64,000 bases of DNA, taken from Agaribacter marinus (GTDB taxonomy: Bacteria > Pseudomonadota > Gammaproteobacteria > Enterobacterales > Alteromonadaceae). Position numbers and translations under genes: made by a program. This document shows, in pieces, positions 48,861-57,645 of the stretch; positions within the stretch are counted from its first letter, which is position 1; every line of letters starts with the position of its first letter. The notes beneath the pieces were generated by a model that worked only from the letters and a program-made list of their open reading frames with translations, was not told the origin of the DNA and did no database searches. The stretch lies in contig NZ_BSOT01000005.1 of the NCBI RefSeq assembly GCF_030160655.1, positions 1,631,546 to 1,695,545 on the forward strand, given 5' to 3'.

Positions 48861-49612
48861 AGCGTAACGATATGACTGAAAGTTACTCAAGCCAAAAAGT
48901 GAATGAAGTAATTAATGTATCCAACAGTATTCGGAGCACCTTGTCAAAATTCGTTGGCACTTCAAATAAACCAAACACATTTGTTTCTTTAGGCCAAAAT
49001 TGTAGTTCTGCTTGGTACTTGAAACAAGTAGGTTTAAAAACAGCGTCCTATCCATTCGATTGGATATTTAGCTCAACTGAAATAGTATACGACTGCATTC
49101 AAACGCGTTTTTCGCGTTTTTTAGACCGCACATATTACATACAAAAAACAGAAAAGTCTGCAGGGCACTACCTATACCATTCCAGTTTATTTAATCACCG
49201 CAACCCTCTGTCTAACGACAAGGATTACAACTATTACGAGAGAACTTGTAAACGATTTTTAGAAATAATTGATTCGCAAGAGGAAGTAATATACGTCTTA
49301 ACACTTGTAAATGAACCAACTAAACGACCGGGGTGGGCAAATGGATTCACAAACCACTTTCCCATGCCAGAGAATCAATCAGTTCAATCTGCGGATAAAC
49401 TTATTAGTGAATTGAGTGATAAAAATCCAAAAGCTAAATTCATTGTCATAGACCACTACACAACAAGCAATAAACGCTCTCATTGTGAGCTCACGAAAAA
49501 AAACATGTGTTTTATAGAGTTCAACGCATTAGGGCGTAGCACTGGCGTAAACTATGTTTCCCCCCTAGATGACTTCAGTTTTAAACTGATGCTCAGCGGC
49601 TTAACACTCTAA
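48857..49612 (+). CDS. DUF1796-family putative cysteine peptidase-like protein
   Basis: The protein (251 residues) contains FVSLGQNCSSAWYLKQVGLK and SYPFDWIFSS, the signature of DUF1796 ("SLG.NC..A..L...g.r..SyPFDW"). This family is often called a putative papain-like cysteine peptidase, with the Cys of the first motif as nucleophile candidate; it recurs in glycan loci. The ATG overlaps the preceding stop (ATGA). It closes the three-gene cassette, in which all three could act on the same glycan or glycoprotein. Confidence 0.7.
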   Translation: MKRNDMTESYSSQKVNEVINVSNSIRSTLSKFVGTSNKPNTFVSLGQNCSSAWYLKQVGLKTASYPFDWIFSSTEIVYDCIQTRFSRFLDRTYYIQKTEKSAGHYLYHSSLFNHRNPLSNDKDYNYYERTCKRFLEIIDSQEEVIYVLTLVNEPTKRPGWANGFTNHFPMPENQSVQSADKLISELSDKNPKAKFIVIDHYTTSNKRSHCELTKKNMCFIEFNALGRSTGVNYVSPLDDFSFKLMLSGLTL

Positions 49613-49620
49613 AAACCATC

Positions 49621-50550
49621 CTACTTTCCTTCGCCTTCAATGAGATTAGTCAGTATTTTTTGGTATTGTATTCGCTCGTGCTCAAGGCTATATCTTTGCT
49701 TAATGGTGCTTTTTTCCTTTGAACGAATATTTTTATCGAAAGCATTTTTGACGTTTGTTTCAGCATAAAATTTTTCCAGTGCAGAAAAAATATCCGCTAA
49801 TGGATAATTGCAAATAGTTATATTGGAAGACACATCAGCGTATTCAAAATTCGCAATACAATTCGTCATTAACACGCGCTCGCTATAATATGCAGCTTCG
49901 ATTCCTGGTAAATAAAAGCCTTCCGTCTTGTGTGGTAAAAGCACACTTAGGGACGCTGAAGCCATCGCCTGGAGTACCGTATTTTTAGTTTGTAACTCAT
50001 CATGAAGAATAAACGTTAAACCTTTTTTTTCAGCCCACTCAGCTATCTTTACTCCAACGCCCGGTCTCTTCTTCGCCAGAATATAGATATCGACCTTTTT
50101 ACCATCAGTGATAATTTCCGGTAAGTGATGACCCATTGGCACATGCACACACGGACCATTTGCATATGGTTCGATTGCACCTCTCACGGATTCAGACACA
50201 CATATTCTGATAGCGTAGTATTGAAGATAGTAAAACTGTTCATGCGCTGGGTCAGCATGCCGTAAATGTTGAATCAGGTTAATCTTTGTTTGTAGTGGGT
50301 CAAAATATGGTAAATACGCCTTCCAATCTAAACCAGCTAAAAATACAAAATCAGATTGGTCTGGCCTGTATTCTTGCTGATAATTAACGCCTTCGCAATT
50401 AGCAAAAATATTTGAATCGTCGCAAGTGGAGGTAAGATACAAATCGCAGCATAGTTTTTGGTACAACAATGAGTGTTCTAGGTAATCTCTTACTTTTTGA
50501 TGACCACCTGTGTATCCTGTAAAATCTCGATAAAAACTTATATTCCGCAA
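49621..50550 (-). CDS. Glycosyltransferase-like protein, GT-B type
   Basis: The 309-residue protein has FYRDFTGYTGGHQKVRDYLEH at its N-terminus, where the GGHxKV loop is like the acceptor site of GT4 enzymes, and the C-terminal part LPHKTEGFYLPGIEAAYYSE matches the E-x7-E donor-site motif of GT-B glycosyltransferases. The start is TTG at 50550 with no clear ribosome-binding site; no better start lies downstream before the conserved region. It converges on the DUF1796 gene with eight bases between. Confidence 0.7.
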   Translation of the reverse strand: MRNISFYRDFTGYTGGHQKVRDYLEHSLLYQKLCCDLYLTSTCDDSNIFANCEGVNYQQEYRPDQSDFVFLAGLDWKAYLPYFDPLQTKINLIQHLRHADPAHEQFYYLQYYAIRICVSESVRGAIEPYANGPCVHVPMGHHLPEIITDGKKVDIYILAKKRPGVGVKIAEWAEKKGLTFILHDELQTKNTVLQAMASASLSVLLPHKTEGFYLPGIEAAYYSERVLMTNCIANFEYADVSSNITICNYPLADIFSALEKFYAETNVKNAFDKNIRSKEKSTIKQRYSLEHERIQYQKILTNLIEGEGK

Positions 50551-50652
50551 ATCGTTAACTAATAGTTTTGTTATATAGGTTTAGATTAACATGCAAGAAT
50601 TTTTGGCCCAAGTATAAATAATCCAAAAAACTTGAAAACAAGACCTTGGACA

Positions 50653-51444
50653 ATGACGAAACAAAAACTCGTAAACTTACATATTGTTGGTGCGCAAAAA
50701 TGTGGGACATCAGCATTAGCCCACTTTTTAAATCTACATGAAGATATTTATGTGGTAGATGGTAAAGAGGCACATGTTTTTGATTCTCCGGAGTTTTTGC
50801 GCTCCAGTCAAAAGATGTTATGTGCTAAAAGTATTTACGCTTCAAAATTAAGTAGGTATAAACACCAAGAATATATTTGTGATGCAACCCCAATTACTTG
50901 GACTGACACAAAATTTTTGCAACACTGTTATGCGTATAACAAAAAAGCTAAATTTATCATTTTGTTGCGACATCCTGTTGCAAGAGCGTTTAGCCAATTC
51001 AAGATGTCGTCAGTCCGCAAGCAAGAAAATAAATCATTTCTTTATGCTGTGCTTTTGGAAAAACGGCGACTAGCAAAGCATGAAAACGATTTGAGTTTCT
51101 CTTCACCTTGGCGACATCAAAACTATCTAAAAAGGGGGGTATATACGCAACAACTTGAACAAATTTATGCATTAATTCCTTCCAACCAAGTTATTGTGCT
51201 GTATCAAGAGGAGCTAATGCGGTCCCATCAAGCTACCTTGAATAGAGTATTTTCATTTTTAAACGTTAAAGAAAAAGAAATCCCCCAAGAGACAATATTT
51301 ACAGGGACAAGCCAAAGTGCAAGCTTCCTTGACAGTCTAGGTCGAGCATATGCTTATATATACTATTGGCTAAAAGGGGAAAACAGAAAAAATTGGGACA
51401 AAATTATACAAAGCGCTCAAGAAAGCGTTGATGAACGAAACTAA
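50653..51444 (+). CDS. Sulfotransferase-family protein 2
   Basis: The protein (263 residues from ATG 50653; the frame is open from a TTG at 50632) has the PAPS loop HIVGAQKCGTSALAHFLNLH (about 8-27) and the 3'-phosphate motif FIILLRHPVARAFSQF (about 108-123), with the Arg and Ser expected. This is the sulfotransferase domain of the heparan-sulfate N-sulfotransferase type, which sulfates glycans. Its last 41 bases overlap tail-to-tail with the opposite-strand sulfotransferase-like gene. It is the only sulfotransferase here on the plus strand. Confidence 0.85.
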   Translation: MTKQKLVNLHIVGAQKCGTSALAHFLNLHEDIYVVDGKEAHVFDSPEFLRSSQKMLCAKSIYASKLSRYKHQEYICDATPITWTDTKFLQHCYAYNKKAKFIILLRHPVARAFSQFKMSSVRKQENKSFLYAVLLEKRRLAKHENDLSFSSPWRHQNYLKRGVYTQQLEQIYALIPSNQVIVLYQEELMRSHQATLNRVFSFLNVKEKEIPQETIFTGTSQSASFLDSLGRAYAYIYYWLKGENRKNWDKIIQSAQESVDERN

Positions 51445-54064
51445 TTGAATTCTCCGTCCGCTTGAACTCATTTATTAGTTTAGTCAACCATCTATGGTCA
51501 ATGACTTCTGTTCTCATGGATGCCAATTCTAACCCCTTTTTATTGATACAAAACATCTTATCCAAAGGGTAGAAACGAGGTTTGTCCTGAATATCTGGTA
51601 AAACCCAAGGAGGGTACGATGGCAACGCCAAATGTGGAGAATGTTCGAATTCGCCCATACCTGAATACAAAGAGTAGAAGGCGTGCTGCCCTCCTAACAT
51701 AGAATACCATGCCAATACTAATCTTTGTCGTGATAGTTCAGACTCACTGCATCTGCAATGCATCAAAGCAGTCCACTCACATTGCGCTATGCCATCATTA
51801 TCCTTTTTAACGCTAAGTATTGATTTAATTAAACTAGGATAGGTTACTTTGTCGATGATGTGCACATCTATTGCAACATTGTTATATGAATTTAATTTAG
51901 ATCCGTACTTGATATGGTCAAGTTTTTCTAGAAATATGCTCACCTTATATAAGCCAGCTTGCTGTGAGATTAACGTAATAAGAGCATCAAATGCTTTTGG
52001 CTCAAAATCATACACACAGATGTGAATTGCGCTTTTATTAATTAACGTATTTTCTTTAGACGGTACATTTACGTTTTTATCAACGCCTCGGCACTCATTA
52101 TCGTCATTCACGCCATTAAAAATAAATTGGAGAATTTGTTTAGGCCACAAGGCTCGCCAATGAAAATCAATAACATATGATAAACACTCCCTCGCTTCCG
52201 TTGAGTAAATAGCGTTCAACCCTTTATTAAGCCATAGTGTATTGTCTTTCGCTAAAAAGCTAAGACGATTATTTAACTTGTCAAAAAGCTTACCATTTTC
52301 AATATCATCATAGCCAATAGATAGGATTCTTTTGTAATCAATATTGTGAGGCAATAATGCAAAACGATGACTTAAAGGTTTGTGATCGCGCTCGCTACTG
52401 ACGACCAGTTTATCTTCTCTTGTATCTTCACATTTTTTGAATACATTTTTAGTGAATTCATCGCCAGACTTATCTGCAAAATCGTACACAAAAGATAGAA
52501 ATTGGTCATTTTCAAGATATATATATGTCTCTTCGAGTACTAAAAGTGCTTTAGAAATAGTACGATAATTTCTTGTTTTATTCCCAAGCCGTAGAATATG
52601 AAAACCAACAAATTCACTTATGTTAAATAAGCCATTTCTACTAGCCTCCTCTGCTATGCAGATATAGTCGCATAATGAAAGTTGTTTAGTTAGCAGAATA
52701 AAAGACAAATACAATGATAGTGTTTCATCTTTATATTCTGCCGCCTGTGCTAACAACCAATCGATTGATGATACTTGTGACGTTGACATACCTAGTAGGA
52801 CTAAGTTGAAGTTATCGGGTAAATCCTCTTGGCGCCTAAGTGAGAATGGGTTTGCATAAGGCAAATCGGTCAATTCCGCTTTATACCACACAGAATTTCC
52901 CTCGAAAAATCTATCCCACAACCCCATATCCAATGGTAATTCTTTTTTTCTACATTTGTCGAGTAGATGTAGAATACTAGACCGAATTTTGAGTACTCTA
53001 GCGATCACCCACTGCCCTTGCATATGCCCAACTTTTGCTAGTTCACAATAATCTTCTGCATTGCCCCCATCCCTATGTAAGACATTTTTGAAGTTAGAAA
53101 AATGATATCGAGCTTGAGGAATTCGAATTAGCGCTCCTCTCAATTCAGACCAAGCTAGCTGAGAAAAATCGAATTTTACATCTGCAAAAATGCTACTTTG
53201 TAATGTACCTACTTCAGGGAGTAGAATAGAGGCTTGTTGATACGCAAGATTTGGGAGATCTGACAAGCGTTCTAAACGCTCAAAACATGCGTTGAGTTGT
53301 TCAACTTTAGAGGCGTCCAGCATTTTTTCACCACACTCTGGCGCTGATTTAGTTAAGATATCATCTTGATAAGTGGATAGTTCTAAGTACGTCGAATCCA
53401 AACCAATCTTAGTACAAATAGACGCAGGAGGCTTGGCACCAGACACTAAGGACTCTTGGGATACCAAAAGGCACTTATCTTTGTTTGCATCAACAAAGTC
53501 ACAAATTCTGTTATTTGCAGAAAGCCACATGTCATAGGCCAGACTTTGTTGCTGCCAGAAACTCAAATTTTCTACATGTTTTTCAATGTCATGAGCACTA
53601 CTAATAAAATGTCTACTGTGCCTTTTAAGTAGTGAATACGACGCCGTTTTCCAGTCTCGATAAATGAAGACAAAGCGTATATCTTCTCCACCAGCCACAT
53701 TCCAATCTTTGAGAAAATGTACAGCTCTTGGATCTTTAACACCTAATAACTTGTGTGAGTCAGTATTAGCTAACACAGTTCTACGTTGTTTAATGTAGCT
53801 TTCAATGTAATTTGGCAACCATATTGGCTTTATAAGCGGAGAAGAATCGTGATAACGCCAATCTGAACCATTCAAGTGATAAATTTTATCATGCAGTCGA
53901 ACAACGGGCATATCTTCAACATGACCTAATGGGTTACTAAACGTAGCCCCCATTAACTCCTCTCCCATGCTCACGCCATTTGCAAGTAAAGTTTGAGCAA
54001 GAAGAGACGTGCCACTTCGATGAAAGCCACTGATTAAATAAAAATATTGCGTAACATTCTTCAT
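51404..54064 (-). CDS. Large sulfotransferase-like protein with an unassigned C-terminus
   Basis: The first 300 residues are sulfotransferase-like: PAPS loop ISGFHRSGTSLLAQTLL (about 12-28), KLLGVKDPRAVHFLKDW with the KDPR motif, and VFIYRDWKTASYSLLKRHSR for the 3'-phosphate. The remaining nearly 600 residues are unlike anything I recognise: they look alpha-helical and Leu-rich (about 330-600), then mixed (about 600-886). No membrane segment or signal peptide is seen. The start follows the preceding gene by 18 bases. The large extra part may bind the acceptor. Confidence 0.7.
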   Translation of the reverse strand: MKNVTQYFYLISGFHRSGTSLLAQTLLANGVSMGEELMGATFSNPLGHVEDMPVVRLHDKIYHLNGSDWRYHDSSPLIKPIWLPNYIESYIKQRRTVLANTDSHKLLGVKDPRAVHFLKDWNVAGGEDIRFVFIYRDWKTASYSLLKRHSRHFISSAHDIEKHVENLSFWQQQSLAYDMWLSANNRICDFVDANKDKCLLVSQESLVSGAKPPASICTKIGLDSTYLELSTYQDDILTKSAPECGEKMLDASKVEQLNACFERLERLSDLPNLAYQQASILLPEVGTLQSSIFADVKFDFSQLAWSELRGALIRIPQARYHFSNFKNVLHRDGGNAEDYCELAKVGHMQGQWVIARVLKIRSSILHLLDKCRKKELPLDMGLWDRFFEGNSVWYKAELTDLPYANPFSLRRQEDLPDNFNLVLLGMSTSQVSSIDWLLAQAAEYKDETLSLYLSFILLTKQLSLCDYICIAEEASRNGLFNISEFVGFHILRLGNKTRNYRTISKALLVLEETYIYLENDQFLSFVYDFADKSGDEFTKNVFKKCEDTREDKLVVSSERDHKPLSHRFALLPHNIDYKRILSIGYDDIENGKLFDKLNNRLSFLAKDNTLWLNKGLNAIYSTEARECLSYVIDFHWRALWPKQILQFIFNGVNDDNECRGVDKNVNVPSKENTLINKSAIHICVYDFEPKAFDALITLISQQAGLYKVSIFLEKLDHIKYGSKLNSYNNVAIDVHIIDKVTYPSLIKSILSVKKDNDGIAQCEWTALMHCRCSESELSRQRLVLAWYSMLGGQHAFYSLYSGMGEFEHSPHLALPSYPPWVLPDIQDKPRFYPLDKMFCINKKGLELASMRTEVIDHRWLTKLINEFKRTENSISFVHQRFLERFV

Positions 54065-54082
54065 TTTGTTTTTATTGAAACA

Positions 54083-54919
54083 TTATCCATTCAACACGTC
54101 CTTAATTCGCTCAGCTATTTGTCTAGGCGAATAGTAACCACTGGTATTCAATCGCAGAATATCTGACTCGTGCATCTCTAGCCTTTCAAGAATATGCTGT
54201 GGAAACACACGTTCTTGAAAACTCAAGGGCTGAGGTTTTGTGTGGTTTAACTGCATTTTCTCAAATAGACATACGCCGTCAGACTTTACGATTTCTTCAT
54301 AGGCAATTACATCTGCATTATTTGTAAAGTAACGTTCGCAAAACCATTCATAAATTAATAACTGGCGCTTTATCACTGATACATTTTGGAGGCGTCTTTT
54401 TAGTTTTTCATCGTTATTTTCACCAGCAGGAATATGCCCACGCCCAATGGGTAAATCTACGGTCCACCAAGACAGCAACACATCAACAGGGTTTCGGACA
54501 ATACAAACAACATTAAAACTCGCTAACAATTTATCCAAATATGCGGTAAACAATGCGTTTTGTTTTATTACTAATAAAAAGTCTTTACCAATATAGTCCG
54601 CAACGCAAATCCTTCCTCTTTGCGCCGTTTGTTGCCGCCGACCACTATTCACATCTCTTTCTTGACCAATTGGGTTGGAAATATTTAGGCCGCAAATATC
54701 TCCATGCTCAAAGGGTAAACCATGTCGAACAGCGCCATACAGTTTTCTCGCTTCAAACGAAATAACAGCTGCTGCATTATCATCATAAATATTGATAGAT
54801 TTTGGATTTAGGGGTTCATGAAGTGCAACAACATGCTGTTGCTTGTTAAGTAGGTGACAACAAAGCGTGGTACCAGAACGAGGGACACCGCTAATCAAGG
54901 TTATTTTATCAATAGTCAT
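54083..54919 (-). CDS. Sulfotransferase-family protein 3
   Basis: The 278-residue protein has the PAPS loop LISGVPRSGTTLCCHLL (about 8-24) and the 3'-phosphate motif VCIVRNPVDVLLSWW (about 137-151), with HEPLNPKSI in between. These are the classical sulfotransferase sites and look intact. It is the first gene of its strand run after a terminator. The acceptor is unknown; proximity to the surface-protein gene suggests a glycan on or near it. Confidence 0.85.
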   Translation of the reverse strand: MTIDKITLISGVPRSGTTLCCHLLNKQQHVVALHEPLNPKSINIYDDNAAAVISFEARKLYGAVRHGLPFEHGDICGLNISNPIGQERDVNSGRRQQTAQRGRICVADYIGKDFLLVIKQNALFTAYLDKLLASFNVVCIVRNPVDVLLSWWTVDLPIGRGHIPAGENNDEKLKRRLQNVSVIKRQLLIYEWFCERYFTNNADVIAYEEIVKSDGVCLFEKMQLNHTKPQPLSFQERVFPQHILERLEMHESDILRLNTSGYYSPRQIAERIKDVLNG

Positions 54920-54937
54920 ATATTTTAGACGAAAAAA

Positions 54938-54957
54938 AAGCCACTGTTGAGTGGCTT
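54938..54957 (-). terminator. Terminator of the acidic surface-protein gene
   Basis: On the minus strand AAGCCACT, loop CAAC and AGTGGCTT form an eight-pair stem followed by six or more T. It separates the surface-protein gene from the sulfotransferase run below it. Confidence 0.9.
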
Positions 54958-54974
54958 CTTAAAATCACCAAATA

Positions 54975-56390
54975 TTAGTTATTTTCTGGAGTAAGAATAA
55001 CTGTATCTGTTGAACCGTCATTTTTGTTAACGATTTGAGTCGTTACTTCAATATCATCCAGTTCTGACTCTATTTCAATAGTTGCAGTAGTTCTAGTACC
55101 ACTTCCAGTGATTGTCACGATGTCAGACGCTTTAAGCATTAGCACACCATTCTGTGGAATAGTACCTGATGCTGCAGTACCAGGAGTCGCAGTGATACCA
55201 TCCTCAGACTTAAAGGTAAATGAGTAGTCTGCAGCAACGCCAGAATTAATGAAATATATACGCTGATTAACTTTATCAAATGTGCTGATATAAGGAACAG
55301 AAACAGATGTTGTGTCATAAGTAATTGAACCAACACCGCCACTGAATCCATTGTCAGACGCAGATACACTATAGCTACCGCGTAAAATCACATCCTTCTC
55401 ATCACCATTATCGAGACATAAAAATGCCGCAGTAGTAACAAGGTTAATGTCATCTTTAGACGTTGCGCTACCAGAATCATCAGCTATCACTAATTCACCT
55501 GCAGTACCACCACAAGCAGCAGCGTCGTTAACTGTCCACTCACCAAAACTGAAGTTACCAGTAAATGTTGGCTTTTCAGCAGTATCCAAAATGACGTCAG
55601 AAACTACAACACCCGCACCAGTTGCTGCAAGCAAATCAGTGTCAAGCATATCTGCATCGCTAGCATCGATACCACCAAGGCTACCTTCAGTAGCATCACC
55701 GGTTAAGGTAGTGAAACCATCTTTAACAATCGCTTCCAAGTTAGATGATTGGATAGCCGCACCCAATGTAACAGCACTATCAACAGAAGCGATAGTAGCT
55801 GTTTTAGACGTTATAGGAGCAGTACCTTGCGCAGCTAAAGTTAGTGTTTCAAAGATGCCAAATTTAATTGTGGCATCATTGCTCAAACTAATGCGAAGGC
55901 TATCCGGCGTAAAGGTCATTTTATCGCCTTGGTCCAAATCATCAACATTCCCCGCATCTGCAGTGTGAGGTATAACTCTATAAATAACACTACTTTGACC
56001 CGCGTTACCATCTAGTCTTATGTCAATAGCAGGAGCGTTTGTCGCAGCTTCACCTGCAGTATCATGCACTAGGTCGTTATCAGCTAATGCATTTGCAAAT
56101 GCCGCATTAGTCAAATCGACTCTGATAAAAATCTCATCGCCTTCCGCAGCAGGAAAGTCAAGTTCGAAGTCAACATCAAGAGCAGCATCTTCAGGGTCTG
56201 CACCGTCGTCGATCACTAGTGGGTATAAGCCGTCAACCAAATCAGCATTTAGTGCCTCTGATGCAAATACCGGAAAAGCAATAGCGTTACCAGTAGCATC
56301 CGCATTAATTGGCCCTACAAATGGAGCAGCATTGGCTGTCGCTGCAAAAAGTGCTGCAACAGATGCAGCAAGTAATTTTTTATTTAGCAT
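54975..56390 (-). CDS. Acidic secreted surface protein (S-layer-like candidate)
   Basis: The 471-residue protein has a clear signal peptide (1 to about 21, cleaved after ANA). The mature part is rich in Asp, Ala, Thr, Ser and Gly, with by my count only 13 Lys and 7 Arg in all and many Asp/Glu, so it is very acidic. Repeated short beta-type segments (VDFELDFPAAEGDEIFIRVD, ITGSGTRTTATIEIESELDD) suggest beta-sandwich domains. There are only two Cys. The gene has a consensus AGGAG, a long leader and a strong terminator, which fits high expression. No membrane anchor is seen. It lies directly downstream of gspK. S-layer function is inference. Confidence 0.65.
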   Translation of the reverse strand: MLNKKLLAASVAALFAATANAAPFVGPINADATGNAIAFPVFASEALNADLVDGLYPLVIDDGADPEDAALDVDFELDFPAAEGDEIFIRVDLTNAAFANALADNDLVHDTAGEAATNAPAIDIRLDGNAGQSSVIYRVIPHTADAGNVDDLDQGDKMTFTPDSLRISLSNDATIKFGIFETLTLAAQGTAPITSKTATIASVDSAVTLGAAIQSSNLEAIVKDGFTTLTGDATEGSLGGIDASDADMLDTDLLAATGAGVVVSDVILDTAEKPTFTGNFSFGEWTVNDAAACGGTAGELVIADDSGSATSKDDINLVTTAAFLCLDNGDEKDVILRGSYSVSASDNGFSGGVGSITYDTTSVSVPYISTFDKVNQRIYFINSGVAADYSFTFKSEDGITATPGTAASGTIPQNGVLMLKASDIVTITGSGTRTTATIEIESELDDIEVTTQIVNKNDGSTDTVILTPENN

Positions 56391-56697
56391 TTAAAACTCC
56401 TGAGAGTGTAGATTAAGTTTTTTGTTTGTCTTGGCGCACTGCCAACATAGTAATCTGGATGACTTTGCACCAGACATCCCCTATAAGGTACAACACCAAC
56501 TTGTCGCATTCAACTTTTTTTATTTTATAACTCTTTGTTTTTTTAAAATAAGAGTCAAAAGCAGTATCCATATCGGCGCGATCCTTCAGATATTTAACTA
56601 CTTTACGCTTTTATAGCACGAAACCTAGTGATTGCAAGCTTTTCATTCAAATTTTATTTAATACTCAGTGTTTTTAAAAATATTCTGTGGATATCGT
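56391..56697 (-). promoter_or_regulatory. Control region of the acidic surface-protein gene (307 bases without a gene)
   Basis: On the minus strand a candidate promoter has TTGAAT (56508-56513), a 17-base spacer and TACCTT (56485-56490), preceded by an A-rich stretch that could be an UP element. The leader would be about 85-90 bases. The ribosome-binding site CAGGAG ends six bases before the ATG. No RNA gene or repeat is seen; part of the region may also end the gsp transcript. Confidence 0.45.
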
Positions 56698-57645
56698 TCA
56701 TTTTGCAATCATTTGGGTGAAAGGCTTAGCCACACCTCGGCCTAATTTAATACGTCGAGAAAGCGCTGCATCCTCGGTATATAAACGCACTACAAATTGA
56801 TTACCACCATTAGCTGAATACAGCTCTTCTGGCATAGTCAAAATACTTGGTTCAACTAATGCAGCATCTGTCTCAATAACAAACCAGTTTCCGTTATCTC
56901 GCTGATTTATTAGCTTGTCAGCACTACCACCGAAAATATCCCGCCAAAGCTTAACTGGCATGGCATTCAAATTAATCGTTGGCGTTCGATTTAAATTACA
57001 GTTATGCATGAGGTACGAATCTCTTTCAAGGTAAGCTTGCCAGCCATATACTAGCGCTAATTCAGAACAAGCCTGCAGTAAGTAGTTTTTAGGGTGGTAC
57101 TGTTGAAATTGCTCTTTCCCAAGCGGTTTTTGTAGCCTATCTTCGTCGGCATAATCGTTCAACGAATCTAACAGTATACCTAAACTATAGGTACTTAACG
57201 CTTGCTTACGTAGGAATAGCTTTAGCCAGTTTTGGCCAGGTGTATTAATTGGAATTAAGCCATCCGTGTTTTGAATATAAAAATTGATACCCTCGTGCTT
57301 ATATACATAACTATCTACTCTCAATTCGTCGCCTGTCACCGTATTTTCAAAAAAACCATCACTGTTTTTAACAAATCTATTAATTGCCGTTCCTTGGCTA
57401 AGGCCAGCAATAGTGCTTCGCTGAGTGGCTAATAAATAGATTATTTCGTTTAGCTTTGCATGCATAGTTGCTAAGGCATATGCATTGTCTTGTGCTTTTT
57501 TTGCAATGTTCAATCGACGTTCCATTAAACCACTGGCCCCCGCAATCAGAACACTTGTAATCAGTAAAAATACGATAACCGCCACCAAAACCACACCCGA
57601 TTGAGATTTGTGCCAAATACTATCATTCATATCATCAGAACTCAT
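56698..57645 (-). CDS. gspK: Type II secretion system minor pseudopilin GspK
   Basis: GspK caps the T2SS pseudopilus tip with GspI and GspJ. The protein (315 residues from the ATG at 57645) has SGVVLVAVIVFLLITSVLIA as its hydrophobic N-terminal helix, without Glu at position +5, which is the GspK habit, and the large globular domain of the family (NTDGLIPINTPGQNW, LNDYADED). A TTG at 57654 or an ATG at 57630 are possible starts. It is the last gene of the E-to-K run. Confidence 0.88.
   Translation of the reverse strand: MSSDDMNDSIWHKSQSGVVLVAVIVFLLITSVLIAGASGLMERRLNIAKKAQDNAYALATMHAKLNEIIYLLATQRSTIAGLSQGTAINRFVKNSDGFFENTVTGDELRVDSYVYKHEGINFYIQNTDGLIPINTPGQNWLKLFLRKQALSTYSLGILLDSLNDYADEDRLQKPLGKEQFQQYHPKNYLLQACSELALVYGWQAYLERDSYLMHNCNLNRTPTINLNAMPVKLWRDIFGGSADKLINQRDNGNWFVIETDAALVEPSILTMPEELYSANGGNQFVVRLYTEDAALSRRIKLGRGVAKPFTQMIAK

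Noticed and set aside
50555-50773. 72-codon minus-strand frame before the plus-strand sulfotransferase
   Set aside because: It lies over the sulfotransferase N-terminal codons, has no known motif and no ribosome-binding site.
34797-54919. A complete capsule or O-antigen locus
   Set aside because: No wzx, wzy, wzm/wzt, wza-wzc or initiating glycosyltransferase is visible in the stretch.
55447-56394. Long plus-strand frames opposite the acidic surface-protein gene
   Set aside because: They arise from the biased codon use of the Ala/Asp/Thr-rich gene and have low-complexity Ser/Ala/Val translations.
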